A DNA stretch of 64,000 bases from Aquanectria penicillioides (lineage: Eukaryota > Ascomycota > Sordariomycetes > Hypocreales > Nectriaceae), in contig PYIU01000005.1 in assembly GCA_003415625.1 (NCBI GenBank), positions 2,299,001-2,363,000 on the forward strand. The letters are read 5' to 3'. Within the stretch, counting starts at the first letter, position 1. Every line of letters begins with the position of its first letter. Both the position numbers and the translations under genes were made by a program. This document shows positions 36,001 through 48,765 of the stretch, piece by piece. Below the pieces are notes generated by a model. The model was not told the DNA's origin, did not search any database, and saw only the letters and a list, made by a program, of their open reading frames with translations.

Positions 36001-37583
36001 TAGCTCTTTAATTAATTTTATATTAATAAAGTCAACTTATATATAAGTATTTATATCTATATAGATCTTAACTTTAATGTGCTCTTAAAGGGCAATTGCC
36101 TTACCTATAATAATATTCCTAATTAAGATTATTTTTAGTTTTAATATAGAAACTTTAGCTATAGTCCCTATATCTCCTTATTTTTTAAGGAGTCTTAAGG
36201 TTCCTTAAGTATAATACTAATAGATTAAATCTATATATATTTTTATAGTTAGGCTAGCTTTAGCTTATAGCCTTAGTCCCTAAAGCCCTTTTTAAGTAGC
36301 CTATAGTCTATAGTTAGGTAGCCTAGCCTATTGCAATTATAGCAATATAATTGATTTAATTTATTGCCTTTTGGCTTATTACTATATAATTATTATTCTT
36401 ATAACTTGCCTAAGGTATATAGACCCTTTAGGCTATAGAAACTTGCGCCCTCTTTAAATAAAGGCCTTAAATAGCTCTTTAAATAGATTGCTTTTTAAGG
36501 TCCATTTAAGCTATTAAAAGGATAGCTTCTTTTATAATTCTTACTTAAAGCTTGCTTATTTTCCTCCTTAATATAGGCCTATAGCCTTTTTGCCTTATAA
36601 GCTATATCCCTTAGTTTTAAAAGGTCTATTTACTTATAGTTTATCTTCTTCTTTAAGGATTTCTATAAGCTATAGTAGTATTAATAGGCCCTATCCTTAC
36701 TTTCTTCTTTATAGTTTAGGGTCCTTAAGGATAGATATATTGCGCTTTAAGCGCAAAAGTAATCTATTAAGGACTGCTTAATAGACTATTAAAGTTCTAG
36801 CAGCTTATTTTATAATTCCCTCTCTTAAAGGTTTAAGTCTATATGCTTCTTTTGCATAAAGTTAATAAAGTCTTGCTATAAGGGGCTCTTTAGGCTCCCT
36901 TTATAGTTCCTCTATTAAGTTTATAGGCTAGGGTTAAATTTAATTATTGCCTATTATATTTTCTATATATTAGTATAGCTTAATTAAAGATTATTTGCTA
37001 ATTTAATAGCTCTTATTTAATTATTAATCTTTATATTTATTGCATTCTCTATAAGGGTTCTATAATTATAGAATAGGGGTTTTTTATAGTCCCTCTTTAA
37101 GTTTATTATAAAGCAATTAACTAATTATTTTAAGATCTATATTTATACTAATTGCTGCTTTACTATTATTAACTATTATTTAATAAGTATTTAAATGACT
37201 TATTATAAAGCCCTGCCTTATAGCTCCTTTATGCTTTATTATAAAGGTATATTATGCTTATTAAACATTCCTTAATAGGTTTATTTGCTTTAGGACATTA
37301 ATCTTAAGTTATAGCCTAATTAATATATATAGGAGTCTATTAATGCATTCTATTTTAGACTCCTTAAAGCTTCCTTAGCTATTAGCCTATTAATAAAATC
37401 CTAATTAATTGATTTTAAGGGCTATTAATATCCCCCTTTCTCTTAGAATTAAGGAGTAATTAGCTTATTAGGGTTCTATTGCTAATGCATTAGCAATCCC
37501 TTAAATTATTTATTAATTAATTATATAGTTCCCTCTATTTTATATTGCATTAATTACCCTATAAGGTATAAAAGTTAAAGAAT

Positions 37584-37776
37584 TGTAAGGGTTAGCTAAT
37601 TAGGGTAATATAAGATAGGTCTTTAGGTAACTTATATATTATATATAAGCTTTAACTTACTAAGCGTTAGTCTATTGCTTAGCAATATATCTTTTATCTA
37701 AGGTATAGCAGTATACCTATATGGCTATACTTAAGAGCCCTACTATCTATTAAGGTAAGTCCTCTATCTCTTTATA
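37584..37776 (-). repeat. LTR of the gypsy element (right, 5' LTR)
   Basis: 193 bp, starts TGTAAGGGTTAGC and ends CTCTTTATA; differs from the left LTR mainly by transitions. Confidence 0.88.
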
Positions 37777-40431
37777 CCCTTAATGTCCTTAATTAAAAGT
37801 TTTTACTTAAAGCAATAAAAAGTATAATAAGCTATTACTTTACTCCTAAAATAATGCTAATATAAATAGAATAGTTTAAGGCAAGAATATAGCATTAAAG
37901 ACTTGCTTATATAGGTTAGAAAGCCCTTAACTATACCTTTAAGGTTACAAAAAGTAGGCTTAATAATTATAAGCCGCTTAATATACCCTATAAAGACTAT
38001 AAGCTTACTAAAAGCATAAGGTTCTTACTAAAAACACTATAAAAGAGAGCAAACTGCATACTTAACCTCCTCTATATAGACCTTATAGAGCTAAGTTTAT
38101 ATATATATAATAGAAAGAGATATCTTAAGCTTATAACTAATAATAAAAGCTATTACTTTTATAGCAATTTACTTAAAAAAAAAAGCAATATTACTACCTT
38201 AATAAAAGAAGATCTTTTAGTATTTAAAACTATTATAGCCTATAGTCTGCCCTAAAAGATATAGTTTAATAGCAGCTATAAATTTATTAATAGAAAGGTT
38301 AATAAACTCCTCTTAAAAATAGGGATCTTTATAATTATTATACTATTATATAGCTATAAATAAAATAGCTTTATTAAATAGGCAAATTATATAATCTAAA
38401 AGAAAGCAAAAAGCATAATAATAGCAATAAATATCCCTTTTAAGCTATAAAGAGAGATTATCCTTATAGTTATATATATTACTAATATTATAGCAATAAA
38501 ATCACTAAACTAAAAGACCCTTTATAAGGTTTACTTTATAAATTTAATCCTAAAAAAGGAATATATATTAAGCATTAAATATCTATAGATTTTAAAGTTA
38601 AAGGTATTTATTTATATTAAATAGAAAAAGCATAATAAATCTAAAAAAATACTGCCTTACAATTAAAAAGGAATCCTTATAAGATTCTAAAAAACTAAAG
38701 TATATAGAATTTAAAACCCTAAAATAAAAAAGTTATTATAACAATATATATAGTATTCTATAAGCCTATTTTACTGCCTATAGCAAAAGGTAAAAAGATT
38801 ATTTAATTATAGCTAAAAGAAGTATTTAATAACTCTAAAAAATACCTTATAATGCTAGTAATAACTGCAAAAAAGCAGATTTTAGCTGCCTGCATTAATG
38901 CCAACCTAACTACAATCTATAATACCCTTAACTAGCTAAATGCTAACCTTTAGAAAAAGGCATTCTTTAAGAAGATTTATGCCCTTATTAATAAAGGCAT
39001 ATTTAAATTTATCCTAAAGAAAAAGTTATTAAAAGGCAAAAAACTACTTATAGTAAAGTAAATAAATTAATATAAAAAAGATAAAAATAGTATAATAGTT
39101 ATATATAAAGCTTAACTTATAGTATATAGCTTTATATAAAAAAAAGGCATTAATTACTAAAAGACTTTCTCTTTAACTATAAAAGCTAACTCCTAAAGGA
39201 TACTATTTGCTTATACTATATAGATCAAAAAGAAGCTATTATAAAATAATATAATTATAGTATATTTAAATAAAGAGCTAAAAGAAGATATCTATATTAT
39301 AACCTTCCCTTTACTTAATAAATTCTTTAAGGATTTAAAATACAAACACTTAACTAAAAAAGTAGGCTATAAATAAAGCATTAAATATATTATATAATTG
39401 CTTATAGCCCTATATAGCCTTAAGTAAAGTGCCTAATAGTAATAAAAGAAACTAAAAAAGATACTTAATAAATTAGGCCTTAAAAGGCTATAGAGCAATA
39501 CTATAGTCTATATAAATTAAGCAAAAAAGATTATTATAGCTATATATATAAATAATATACTTATAGTTATTAATAATAATAAAAATATAAATACCTTTAT
39601 TAATAAACTTATATAAAAAGTAAAGATAAAGTTACTTAAATTTCCTAAGCTTTTCTTAAGTATAGCTATTATAGCAAAAGAAAATAGATTGCTTATACTA
39701 TTATAAAGAGACTATATAATAAGTATCCTTAAGCAATTTAAATACCCTAACTATAAAGCTATAAATATACTAATAGAAATAGAAACCTATTACTTAATTA
39801 AAGCAACTAATATCCCTAATATAAAGACTACTAGTAAAAAATATACATTAATAATAGGAAAAGTTAACTATCTCTTACAATAAAGCCAGCCTAACCTAGC
39901 CTTTATATATAGTCTTTAGGCACACTTTTTAAATAGCTTAAGCAAGTAATAACTTAAGGCTATAAAAAGAATACTATAATATATTAAAAGGAGCCTTAAT
40001 TACTCTATTTATTATTACTACCTTAAGGAAGAGTTATATAGCAATCCATTTAATCTTTATAGCTATTATAACTCTAACTATACTAGCTGCCTAAAGATAG
40101 TATAATTAACTAAAGGATATATATTCTTTATAAATAAAGGCCTAATTGTATAGTTTAATAAGCATTAAAAGACTATAGTAAAGTCCTTAATAAAAGCTAA
40201 ATACTATATATTAATAAAGGCAGTATTATAAGTTATATAAATAAAGAGCTTTATAAAGGAACTTAATAGCCTATTAATTGCCTTAATAATAATTTTTATA
40301 GATAACTAAAGCACTATAAAGCTAGTATATAACCTTAAATTTTATGCCTATATAAAGTATATTTAAGTATAGTATTACTTTATAAAAAAGGCTATTAAAA
40401 ATAGTATAATTAAACTATAATATATCCCTTT

Positions 40432-40658
40432 TGTTAAACCTAAGGTATTCTATATATAGAGAAACACTAAAATGCACTTCAGATTATAGAAACAAAGCTC
40501 AAAATGATTGAATAAAGGTTATATAAATACAATATAGCTCTATTAGGTCTAGCACAACCCAACCCCTCTTTTAGAGCCTAAGCGATAAAGCAAGGCTAAA
40601 AAGAACAAGAAGGAAAAAACAAGAATATATATAATTATACAATTAGTTCGATTTAACA
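40432..40658 (+). repeat. 5' LTR of the saturated copia copy
   Basis: 227 bp, TGTTAAACCTAAGG...TTTAACA, the reverse complement of the 230-bp LTRs at 20660 and 27212 with many transitions. Confidence 0.9.
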
Positions 40659-43600
40659 ATTAAGAGTCTTAAAGCTATATTTATTAATGCAGCTATAACT
40701 ATTTAATTAAGCTCTAAAAGCAAGAAATAAACCTTATATCCTAATTCCAAACCAAATACATAAAATAACCTCTAAGACTTATATCCTTAATAACCCAAAT
40801 AACTAGAAAACCTTCAAATAAAGCTATAAAGTAAAAATCACTATAGAATAAGTTAAAAAGCTTAAAATCCTTAAGGACTCTTTTTAGTTTAAAACTACTT
40901 AAATTTTTAAGCCTATAATGCTAACCGCTATAAGATACTTTATAAAAAAGGAAGCTAAGGCTAAAAGCTTAAGATTAAAGTTCATTTAATTAATATAAAG
41001 GGCAACTATAATAATAGAGCTGCTTCCTAAAGACTAAGAACTATTAAAATATAAGCTTATAATATTCTACTATAATTAAGAAAAATATAAAATTAAAGTA
41101 AATAAAATCTATAATATCCTTAATTAAATAATAGAGAAAATAAGCCCTTATTACATTTAAATATATTTACCTATAATAAATAAAAAGGATAATAATAATA
41201 ATATTATAAAATTCTATAATAACCTTAAAGCTATATATAGAATTAATAATGCACTAAAAGAAAAATAAGCTTAAAAACGCTATTTTAAAGTATTAAAATA
41301 GACTTTAAACCCTAAAATTATCTAATAAGATTAAATTACTAATTAAAAATAGTCTATAAAGATTGCAACTATAAGAAATATTACTAAAGCTTTATACCTA
41401 AATGTATAGTTTATAGACTTAAAACAATACCTTAAAAGTTACTTTTAAACATTCCTTTAAATTACTAAAGCATAATATAAAGACACTATTAAGAAAAGTA
41501 CCTATATACTAGCTGCTTTTACTTTAAGTTTTAAATATAAGATTAAGAAAAGAAAAGAGACTAAAGGAAAGCAATATAAAGCTTTAATATAAAAGGGGAA
41601 CTTTAGACCTATATTTTAAGGCTTAAACCTACCTTTTAAAAAACATTTTTATTTAAAAAGCTTATAACCTAAATAACTTAAGTTAAAGAAATAAAAATAA
41701 ACTCTAAAAAAAGACAATTATTGCATTTTATATAGAAAATCATACTTTAATGCTAATACCTAAAAGTGCTAAATTGCATTCCTTAAAAATATATCTAAGC
41801 AAATAGAAAGGTAAAAGTAAATAGACAAAAGATAGAAAATATAGTTAAAAGATTAAATTAAAGTCTAAAAACTATATAAAAAGCTTAAAAAGCAAACCGC
41901 ACAATTAACTAAGAATTTAAATTAATAACTAATATTATAAATCCTAATCTTAAATTCTATAGCTATTTTCCTTATTTTATATAGTAAATACTTATTATAA
42001 ATCTTAATTATATTTAACTTAAGGATAATACTATATATTTTTAATAATAAAAAGAAATTTAAGAATCTTAAACTAGCTCTATTTAATAAAGTTATCTTTA
42101 CTAAATTAAAGAACCTTTTAATCTTAAGATATAAAGATATAGAAATTAAAGTTTAAAACCTATAAGGTAAAGCTTATTTCTTTATTTTAAGGCATATTAC
42201 TTACTGCCTATAAATTAAAATAAATCTAATTTTATTAAGAAGACTCTATTAATATAATTATTAATAGAATTAAAGAAATAAAGATAATATTCTAAGATAT
42301 AAAAGTAGGCAAGCTTTATATAAATTAAAGATTGCCTATAACCAATATATTTTAGATTATAAGCCTATTACTTAAAAATAAAGCTTATTTACAATAAACA
42401 AACCTTATTATAACTTATAAATACTAAAATATCTACAATAAGCAAAAGCTATAAAATAGCACTATCAATTAGGTCATTTAAGACCTAAAGCATTAAAATA
42501 TTTAATTAACTATACTATTAGTATAAAGATTAAAGGCCTAATAATAGTTAAATATAATGCTTATAGATTAGGCAAAATAAAATGCTAAAAGCATTATAAA
42601 CTATAAATATAAAGCTTAATTCTTAAAGAGCAAGTTTCTTTAGACTTTTATAACTTTTAACCTAATATAATAAACCTTTTTTTATGCACTATTATAATAG
42701 ACTATATATTAGGAATATACTAGAATTACTACTTTAAAAATCAAAAAGAAAAATAATTATTATTAATATTATAAAACTTCACTTAAATATTAAAAATAAA
42801 ATATAGAATTAAACTTTAAGTAATAAAAACAAATAATAAGCTTTAAAAGAGCAATTTAGTCTATATATAGCTAGATTAAAGAGAAATAGCAGTAAAAAAA
42901 AGTGCCCTTTAAATATAGCAATAAAATAGATTAAAAGAACATTCTAAAGAGGTAATAAAAAAGAAAATAAAAGTTCTTGCAATTAAAAGTAATCTACTAA
43001 TTAAATTATAGCTAAAAATAGTAAGAATAGTAGTATATCTACTAAACTAAACTCTAAAATAGGGACTTAAGTAAAAAACACTATATAAAAGCTTTTTTTT
43101 ATTAATTAAAAGCTTAAATAAGGATTGCAAGCTATAAATTACTTACCTTAGGACAATCGATTGTAAATTATTTGCAATAACTAAAGACACTTAATTAAAG
43201 AAGAATTAACTTATATCTAAAATAAGCCTAAAGGCTTAAATAGGTTATTTTATAGAATACAATTCCTAAAACCTCTTTTACATTTAGAATCCAATTACTA
43301 ATTAAATATATATAACCTAAAATATTATCTTTAATAAAGAAGACCTCTTTTTAATAAATAATACTAAAATAAAAGAAACTATAGGTAAAAAGACCCTTAA
43401 AAAAATATAAATATAAATAAAAGCTCTTTTTAATATTAAGTAGATTAATTAAGTAAATAACACTAATTAACTATAAAACAAGCTTTAAACCATTAAAACA
43501 AGCCTTTAAAATATAATTAAAGACTTAAAAACTAAAAAGAAAAAGGATATAGACAAACCGCAGATTAAAGATAAAAAATACACTTAACTATAGTTTGAAC

Positions 43601-45599
43601 CCTTTTTAACTTTACTAAAAAGTCCAGCTTCTACCTTTTTAGCTTTAGCAATAAAGCAAAAAGAAAAATACCTAATACCCTTAATACTAAACACTAGCTT
43701 ATAAAAGGAATAGGTTAAGCTCTATTAAGCCTTCTTTATAGAAATAAAAGCTATACTATTTAAAAAATATAAAAATACTATTATAATTAAAGCAATATAT
43801 ACTAAAATTAAATATAGAAAGTATAAACTAAAATATAAACTGCAAAAAAATAAAATAGATTTTATTTAAAAGAAATAAAAACTCTATTAAAAGAACTTAC
43901 TTTAAGTACTAAATTCTTATAGAAATGTTTTTAGGTATAAGTTTAAGGCTATATTCCTAAAAGTAAAGAAAATACACTTAAAGAGTTACTAGTAAATAAA
44001 GTCTTAAATTAAAATACCAAAAAGCAAAATTAAGTTTTATAACTTACAATTTATTAACTATATATAGATTTATATATATAAGTTTAATAAATATAAATAC
44101 TTATAGAAATGTAAAGCTAGACTTATTGTTTAAGAAGATTAATAGCAAAAGGCAAATTCTAAAAAAATATATACTACTATATTAATAGGAAAATCGTTTA
44201 AAATATTACTTATAATTACAGTAAGGTTTAATCTTAAAATACTATAATTTAATGCAATAAATGCATTTATAAATATAAAACTATTAATAGATATATTTAT
44301 AAGATCTTTACTAAAATATAAAAAGGGCAAAAATAAAGGCTAAGTATTATTACTTAAGAAAGCACTTTATGGATTAAGAATTGCATTTCTTTTATAGTAA
44401 ATAAAGCTTAAAATAATATTATAAAATATTAGTTTTAAATTAATCCCTTATAAACTATACTGCTATAATAAAAGTAGAGTTTTTATCTTCTTTTATATAG
44501 ATAATATTATAATAATATATACTAAAAGATATAAACTAATTGTAAATAAAGTAATTATAGGTCTAAAATTAAAATATAAATTAATCAATAAAGGCAAGCT
44601 ATAATAGTTTCTTAAAATAGAGATTATTTAAGAATAAAGTTAAAAATTAATTTAAATAACTTAAAACTTATACTTAAAGAAGATTTATAAATTACACACT
44701 TTAGATAAAGGAAATGCAACTTTAATAGAGAAAATAAAACTCTTCTTAAATAAGCAAATTGCTAAATAAAATACAATAAACTAATATAAATAAGTAATTA
44801 ACTTAATCCTTTATATAGTAGTTATTACTTAACTAAATATTGCATTTACTATATTATATTTTATAAGATTTATAATAAATCTAAGGGAACTCTATATAAA
44901 GGCAGTAAATTAAGTATTAAGTTATCTTTATGCAATTTATTTTCTTGCTTTATAGCTTAAAGATAGAGATAACTTTTTAATATATAGTAATGCATCTTTT
45001 GCTAATAATACATTAAATTAAAAAAGTTTATAAGTATATACAATAAAACTTTTTAATAGATTAATTAAATAGTATATAAATAAATAAAATACAATTATAA
45101 TATTAACTATAAAGGCAGAATTGCTTGCTCTCTTTTAAGCTATAAAGGAAGGACTCTATTAATAGAGACTATTTATAGAACTTAAAATTAAGCTTTAGAA
45201 TCCTATTTTAAAACTTATTTATAATAACTAATAAATAATTAAACTTATTTAAAATCCTCTTAAGAAATTAAAGATTAAGCTTAAATATATTAATATATAT
45301 AATTATTAGCTAAAGCAATTTATAATAGTAAGAATAATCTCTATTTTATATAAATAAAGTGCAAAATTAATAGCTAATAGTTTAATAAAGCTATTATAAG
45401 GCAAAACCTTTTTTAAAAGCTAAAAACAATTTAAACTTATAGACTTAATAAAATGCATTTAAATACAATAAAGTTAAGATTTATAAAAATATATAATTAA
45501 GGAAATACTAAAAGGCTTATAGCTTTAACATTTAATATTATAAAAATAGTAAAGGAATAAAGTATTAATATAATAAAATTCATTAATTTAATGCTACTA

Positions 45600-46518
45600 T
45601 AATAGCCACTAGCCAAAAGGCAAAATAATAAAATAAGCTATAAAATAGCAAAATAAACTTTAAAATAATTTTAATTATTTTATTTACTAAAGATAAGGGT
45701 CTTTAGTAAATAGAAAGGTGCCTGTAATATACCTACTTAATATAACTTTAATAGCAATATATTACTTATTCTTTTTCTATAATGCAAAAATTAATTTTAT
45801 AGTTTAAAATATAAAAATAAAGTACTAAATTAAACTCTTACCTTCTTCTTAATATTATTGCCTTAGATATAATCTAAGAAAAACAATACTATAGGGAAAG
45901 CAATAAAAGAGCTATTTTATAACTTAAATTAGCAAAACAAACTATAAAACAGCAAAATAAAGTGCAAAACAATAATATAAATACACTTATATAAGGCAGC
46001 AGCAGCCATTAGGGTTACAGCGCTTATAGCGCTGCCCTAAGGCACTAAAGTGCTTCTAGCACTTGCTATTACTTTAGCCTATAAGGGCTAATAATAGATA
46101 GGTAAGGTAGGGCATTAGCCGCTACTAAAAGGCACTATATAAAGCAAAACTATTAAATAAAGCTTAAAAATCAATTTAGAAATACTTATAGTTTGGCAGT
46201 ATATTTAGCTATAGCAGAAAGTTCTTTTACTTAAGCTATATAAATAGCTTAGGCCTATATATAACTTTATTATTAATTTATATTACTAAAATAAAATTAG
46301 CAATATATAATTTAATTTCAAGCTGCAAAATAATTTATAATAGGGGCAATAGGGAGTTAGCAAAAGGGGGGATAGCTTATTAAATGAATTATTACTATTA
46401 TAAATAATTAGCAAAAAAAGAGCTATAAAACCTAAAAATAAACTATAAAATTCAATTTTAAATTGCAAAATTTAATTCTAAACTGCAAAATCAACTTATA
46501 ATATAGTATATATATATA

Positions 46519-46552
<34 letters not shown>

Positions 46553-46700
46553 CTAAAATAACTATAGTTAGTATGCATAAGTTAAAGACTAAAAATACTA
46601 TAAAGATATATATATAAAATTGTATTAAAGCTAAAAAAAGAAAAAGAAAAGAAGTTTAAAATAAAGGAATAAATTGCTTTATTTATAGGTAAGGATCCTT
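45600..46700 (-). pseudogene. RIP-destroyed counterpart of the antisense gene
   Basis: Collinear with the antisense gene of the other copy. The last exon (TAAAG...TAAATAGAAAGGTGCCTG near 45688-45725), the C-run exon (about 46333-46375, with C's turned to T) and the TATAAATA box (46680-46687) are recognisable on the minus strand, but codons are riddled with transitions. The gene was therefore part of the family before both insertions. Confidence 0.7.
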
Positions 46701-46995
46701 CTATAAAGACAAAAAGTAAGATTAAAGTAAAGTAATTTAAAGAACGCTTTTTATTATAATTTATAACTATTTTATTATTTCTATCTATTAAATAAATAGT
46801 ATTTATAAAATAATTAAAAATGCCTATATATAACAATAAATATTAAGCAAATAATATTAATAAAAATGCAATAAATATAAAAATAAAATAAAAGCGCAAA
46901 ATAAAGATAGAAAGCTATAAATAAAGTATAGAATCAATAAATAAATAGTAAATAAGAAATATATTAAACCTATTTTTAGTAAATTTAAAGGGGTA

Positions 46996-47222
46996 TATTA
47001 AACCTAAGGTATTTTATATATAAGAAAACATTAAAACGCACTTTAGATTATAGAAATAAAGCTTAAAATAATTAAATAAAGGTTATATAAATATAATATA
47101 GCTCTATTAGGTCTAGCGCAACCCAACCCCTCTTTTAGAGCCTAAGCAATAAAGCAAGGCTAAAAGGGACAAAAAGGAAAAAACAAGAATACACACAATT
47201 ATATAACTAATTCAGTTTAATA
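46996..47222 (+). repeat. 3' LTR of the saturated copia copy
   Basis: 227 bp, TATTAAACCTAAGG...CAGTTTAATA; preceded by the purine tract TTTAAAGGGGTA and followed by CCTTT. Confidence 0.9.
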
Positions 47223-47543
47223 CCTTTTGCTAAAAATATTGCTAATATACTTATAAAGCTATTAATAGGCCTATTATATTGCTCTTTTATTAATGCCTTA
47301 AGATTAAGGCTAAAATTAAAGGAAGTGCTATACTAAAAATATTAAGGCAAGTGCAAATAGTGCCTATAAGAGCTTATAGCAATGCCCTTAGCTACAATAA
47401 AAAAGTCCTACTTAAGCAAATAATCGCCCTAGCAATAAGAAAAGAATAACTCTACAATTATATAAAGAATATATACATAAGGAAGATTAGGATAGCCTTA
47501 CAATAGCACCTAAAAACAAGCCTTTAGTTAGGCTTAAAGGAAG

Positions 47544-47802
47544 TATTAACGGATATAGCAGCCAAGCAAAGGTAGTTGCCGCTATAGATATAGCGGCCGG
47601 CCACAAGCCAACCTTAAGGGCCTTATGGGCCTAGATCTTAAGGCCATATATTCTCATAAGGGAATCCCTACACTGTAAATAGGTGAGTGCATTTTGCGAC
47701 TACTATCTAGCTGCTCCTTACGAATCCTAATTGATCTAAACCGACCCATTGCGCATATCGCCCGCTATGACCATCCCTGCATATGCCTGTATATTGTTTA
47801 TA
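47544..47802 (+). repeat. 3' LTR of the older copia element
   Basis: 259 bp, TATTAACGG...TTGTTTATA; pairs with 27577-27835 and differs mainly by transitions. Confidence 0.88.
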
Positions 47803-47807
47803 TAAAG

Positions 47808-48765
47808 ACGCTGCCGAGCAGGCAAAGAATTCTAGTGAGAAAAGTAGTGGAAGAAAAGGTGAAGAAGGTGAAAAAAGGTTGTGGGGGAGGCCTGACAGCC
47901 AACTAATCGATTGTTGAGCCGCTGTGTAGGACCTAGCATCATCGACTTAGATGGAAGATTAGCAAAGGCAGAGAGAACTGAGGCTTTAAAATGTAAGAAT
48001 ATATATTGTTTAAAAAAATAAATAATTTATAGTGACGCCTTTCCCAGAAAGCTACCCTTTTGACTTCCAAAATGCCGTGGTACAGATTGTCACTCAATAG
48101 GCAAACTCTAGGGTACCTTAAGTATTTGATACCCACTGTACCTCCATTTCTCAAGTAGAAACCAAGCAAAGAGCCAAACAAATAAGGAATAAATAAATAA
48201 AGAATGAAATAAGTAAAATAATATTATATATACTCTTAGGTTATAGAATAGTGTTAGGGAAACCGGAAAAAGAAAATCCTTGGGTTCTCTTGTTAATCTC
48301 GAGACGGGACATGAGACTTGCAAACAACCTCACCAGTATGATTCAAAACCTCGTGAAATTATTGTCATCATATCGCTATTGACCTGCTGGCCATAGCAAA
48401 ACCAGACACCAAGTACCAAATGAGTTATGCAAATGATGTTTCTGGTTGCTCATCCTTATGGCAAACCTACCAAGGAAACCCTGTGGGCCATCTACGACGA
48501 GGACACTGGCATATGACTGACTACAATCCCACACCACTCGAAACGAAACGAGACCAGAACGATGAAATCTTCAATATGATGCATTAATAGCAACCCCTAC
48601 CGTATTTAAACACCGCCCAATGCAGCCTATACTCAAAACCATCATTGCCCCTGAACGCCATTGCCATTGCATACCAATCAACGGATTAGGGTATTATGCA
48701 AACCGAAGCCATTTCCAATATCAACCGGCCCGTTTTCCTTTCCTCCCTCTCTTCTCTATGCGTCT
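47808..48765. other. Gene-free flank between transposon block and kinesin gene
   Basis: Returns to normal composition at 47808. No supportable gene. It contains the 3' flank of the kinesin gene and, by continuity with 27447-27571, the ancestral upstream flank of the protease-like ORF. Confidence 0.55.

Larger units (their letters stand above)
29857..37776 (-). mobile_element. Ty3/gypsy LTR retrotransposon nested in the older copia element, RIP-mutated
   Basis: LTRs of 193 bp (29857-30049 and 37584-37776) are flanked on both sides by CCCTT (29852-29856; 37777-37781). Minus-strand orientation is shown by a purine tract next to the left LTR (AAAAGAAAAGGGGATAAT on the minus strand), a reverse-transcriptase motif at 35011-35037 reading YLNNIIVY (from YLDDIIVY) and a gag knuckle at 36300-36344 reading CYNCNRLGYLTIDY, where H and C became Y. 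Gag lies to the right of RT, as expected. The body is extremely A+T-rich with no usable frame. Confidence 0.9.
40432..47222 (+). mobile_element. Second copy of the antisense-gene copia family, saturated with RIP
   Basis: A 6,791-bp element with 227-bp LTRs (40432-40658 and 46996-47222) and target duplication CCTTT (40427-40431; 47223-47227). It aligns end to end, in opposite orientation, with the copia element at 20660-27441. LTR core words (CTCTATTAGGTCTAG; CCCAACCCCTCTTTT), the start of gag (about 40780) and the reverse-transcriptase region (44340-44580) all match, but with C-to-T and G-to-A changes throughout. It sits inside the RNase H region of the older element: that frame (TIEYIP-like) resumes right after the duplication (AKNIADILIK). 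Confidence 0.92.
27577..47802 (+). mobile_element. Older Ty1/copia element, RIP-mutated, host of two nested insertions
   Basis: LTRs of 259 bp (27577-27835 and 47544-47802) are flanked by CAAAG (27572-27576) and TAAAG (47803-47807), a duplication differing by one C-to-T change. Coding remnants read on the plus strand: a CCHC-like knuckle at about 29098 (CFNYN.KGYIIKNC), integrase at 38070-38430 (YIDLI; NSFIK for NGFIE), reverse transcriptase at about 39545 (YINNILIV for YVDDILIV) and RNase H to about 47320. A purine tract AAAGGAAG precedes the right LTR. Without the two inserted elements it is about 5.5 kb. Nearly every coding motif shows D-to-N, H-to-Y or Q-to-stop changes, as RIP produces. 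Confidence 0.9.

Noticed and set aside
28000..47200. Short ORFs in the A+T-rich block (for example at 30666, 33968, 36590, 44139, 46582) as novel genes.
   Set aside because: All lie within RIP-mutated retrotransposon bodies and have the low-complexity Ile/Leu/Asn/Tyr composition expected from A+T saturation.
27577..47802. The A+T-rich block as mitochondrial insertion or centromeric core.
   Set aside because: LTR pairs, target duplications and residual gag/pol motifs account for it. A centromere cannot be excluded, but nothing specific supports it.
47830..47942. A short ORF beginning MMLGPTQRL on the minus strand as the displaced first exon of the protease-like gene.
   Set aside because: It stops after about 36 codons and no convincing donor links it in frame to the acceptor at 20634; only its position is suggestive.
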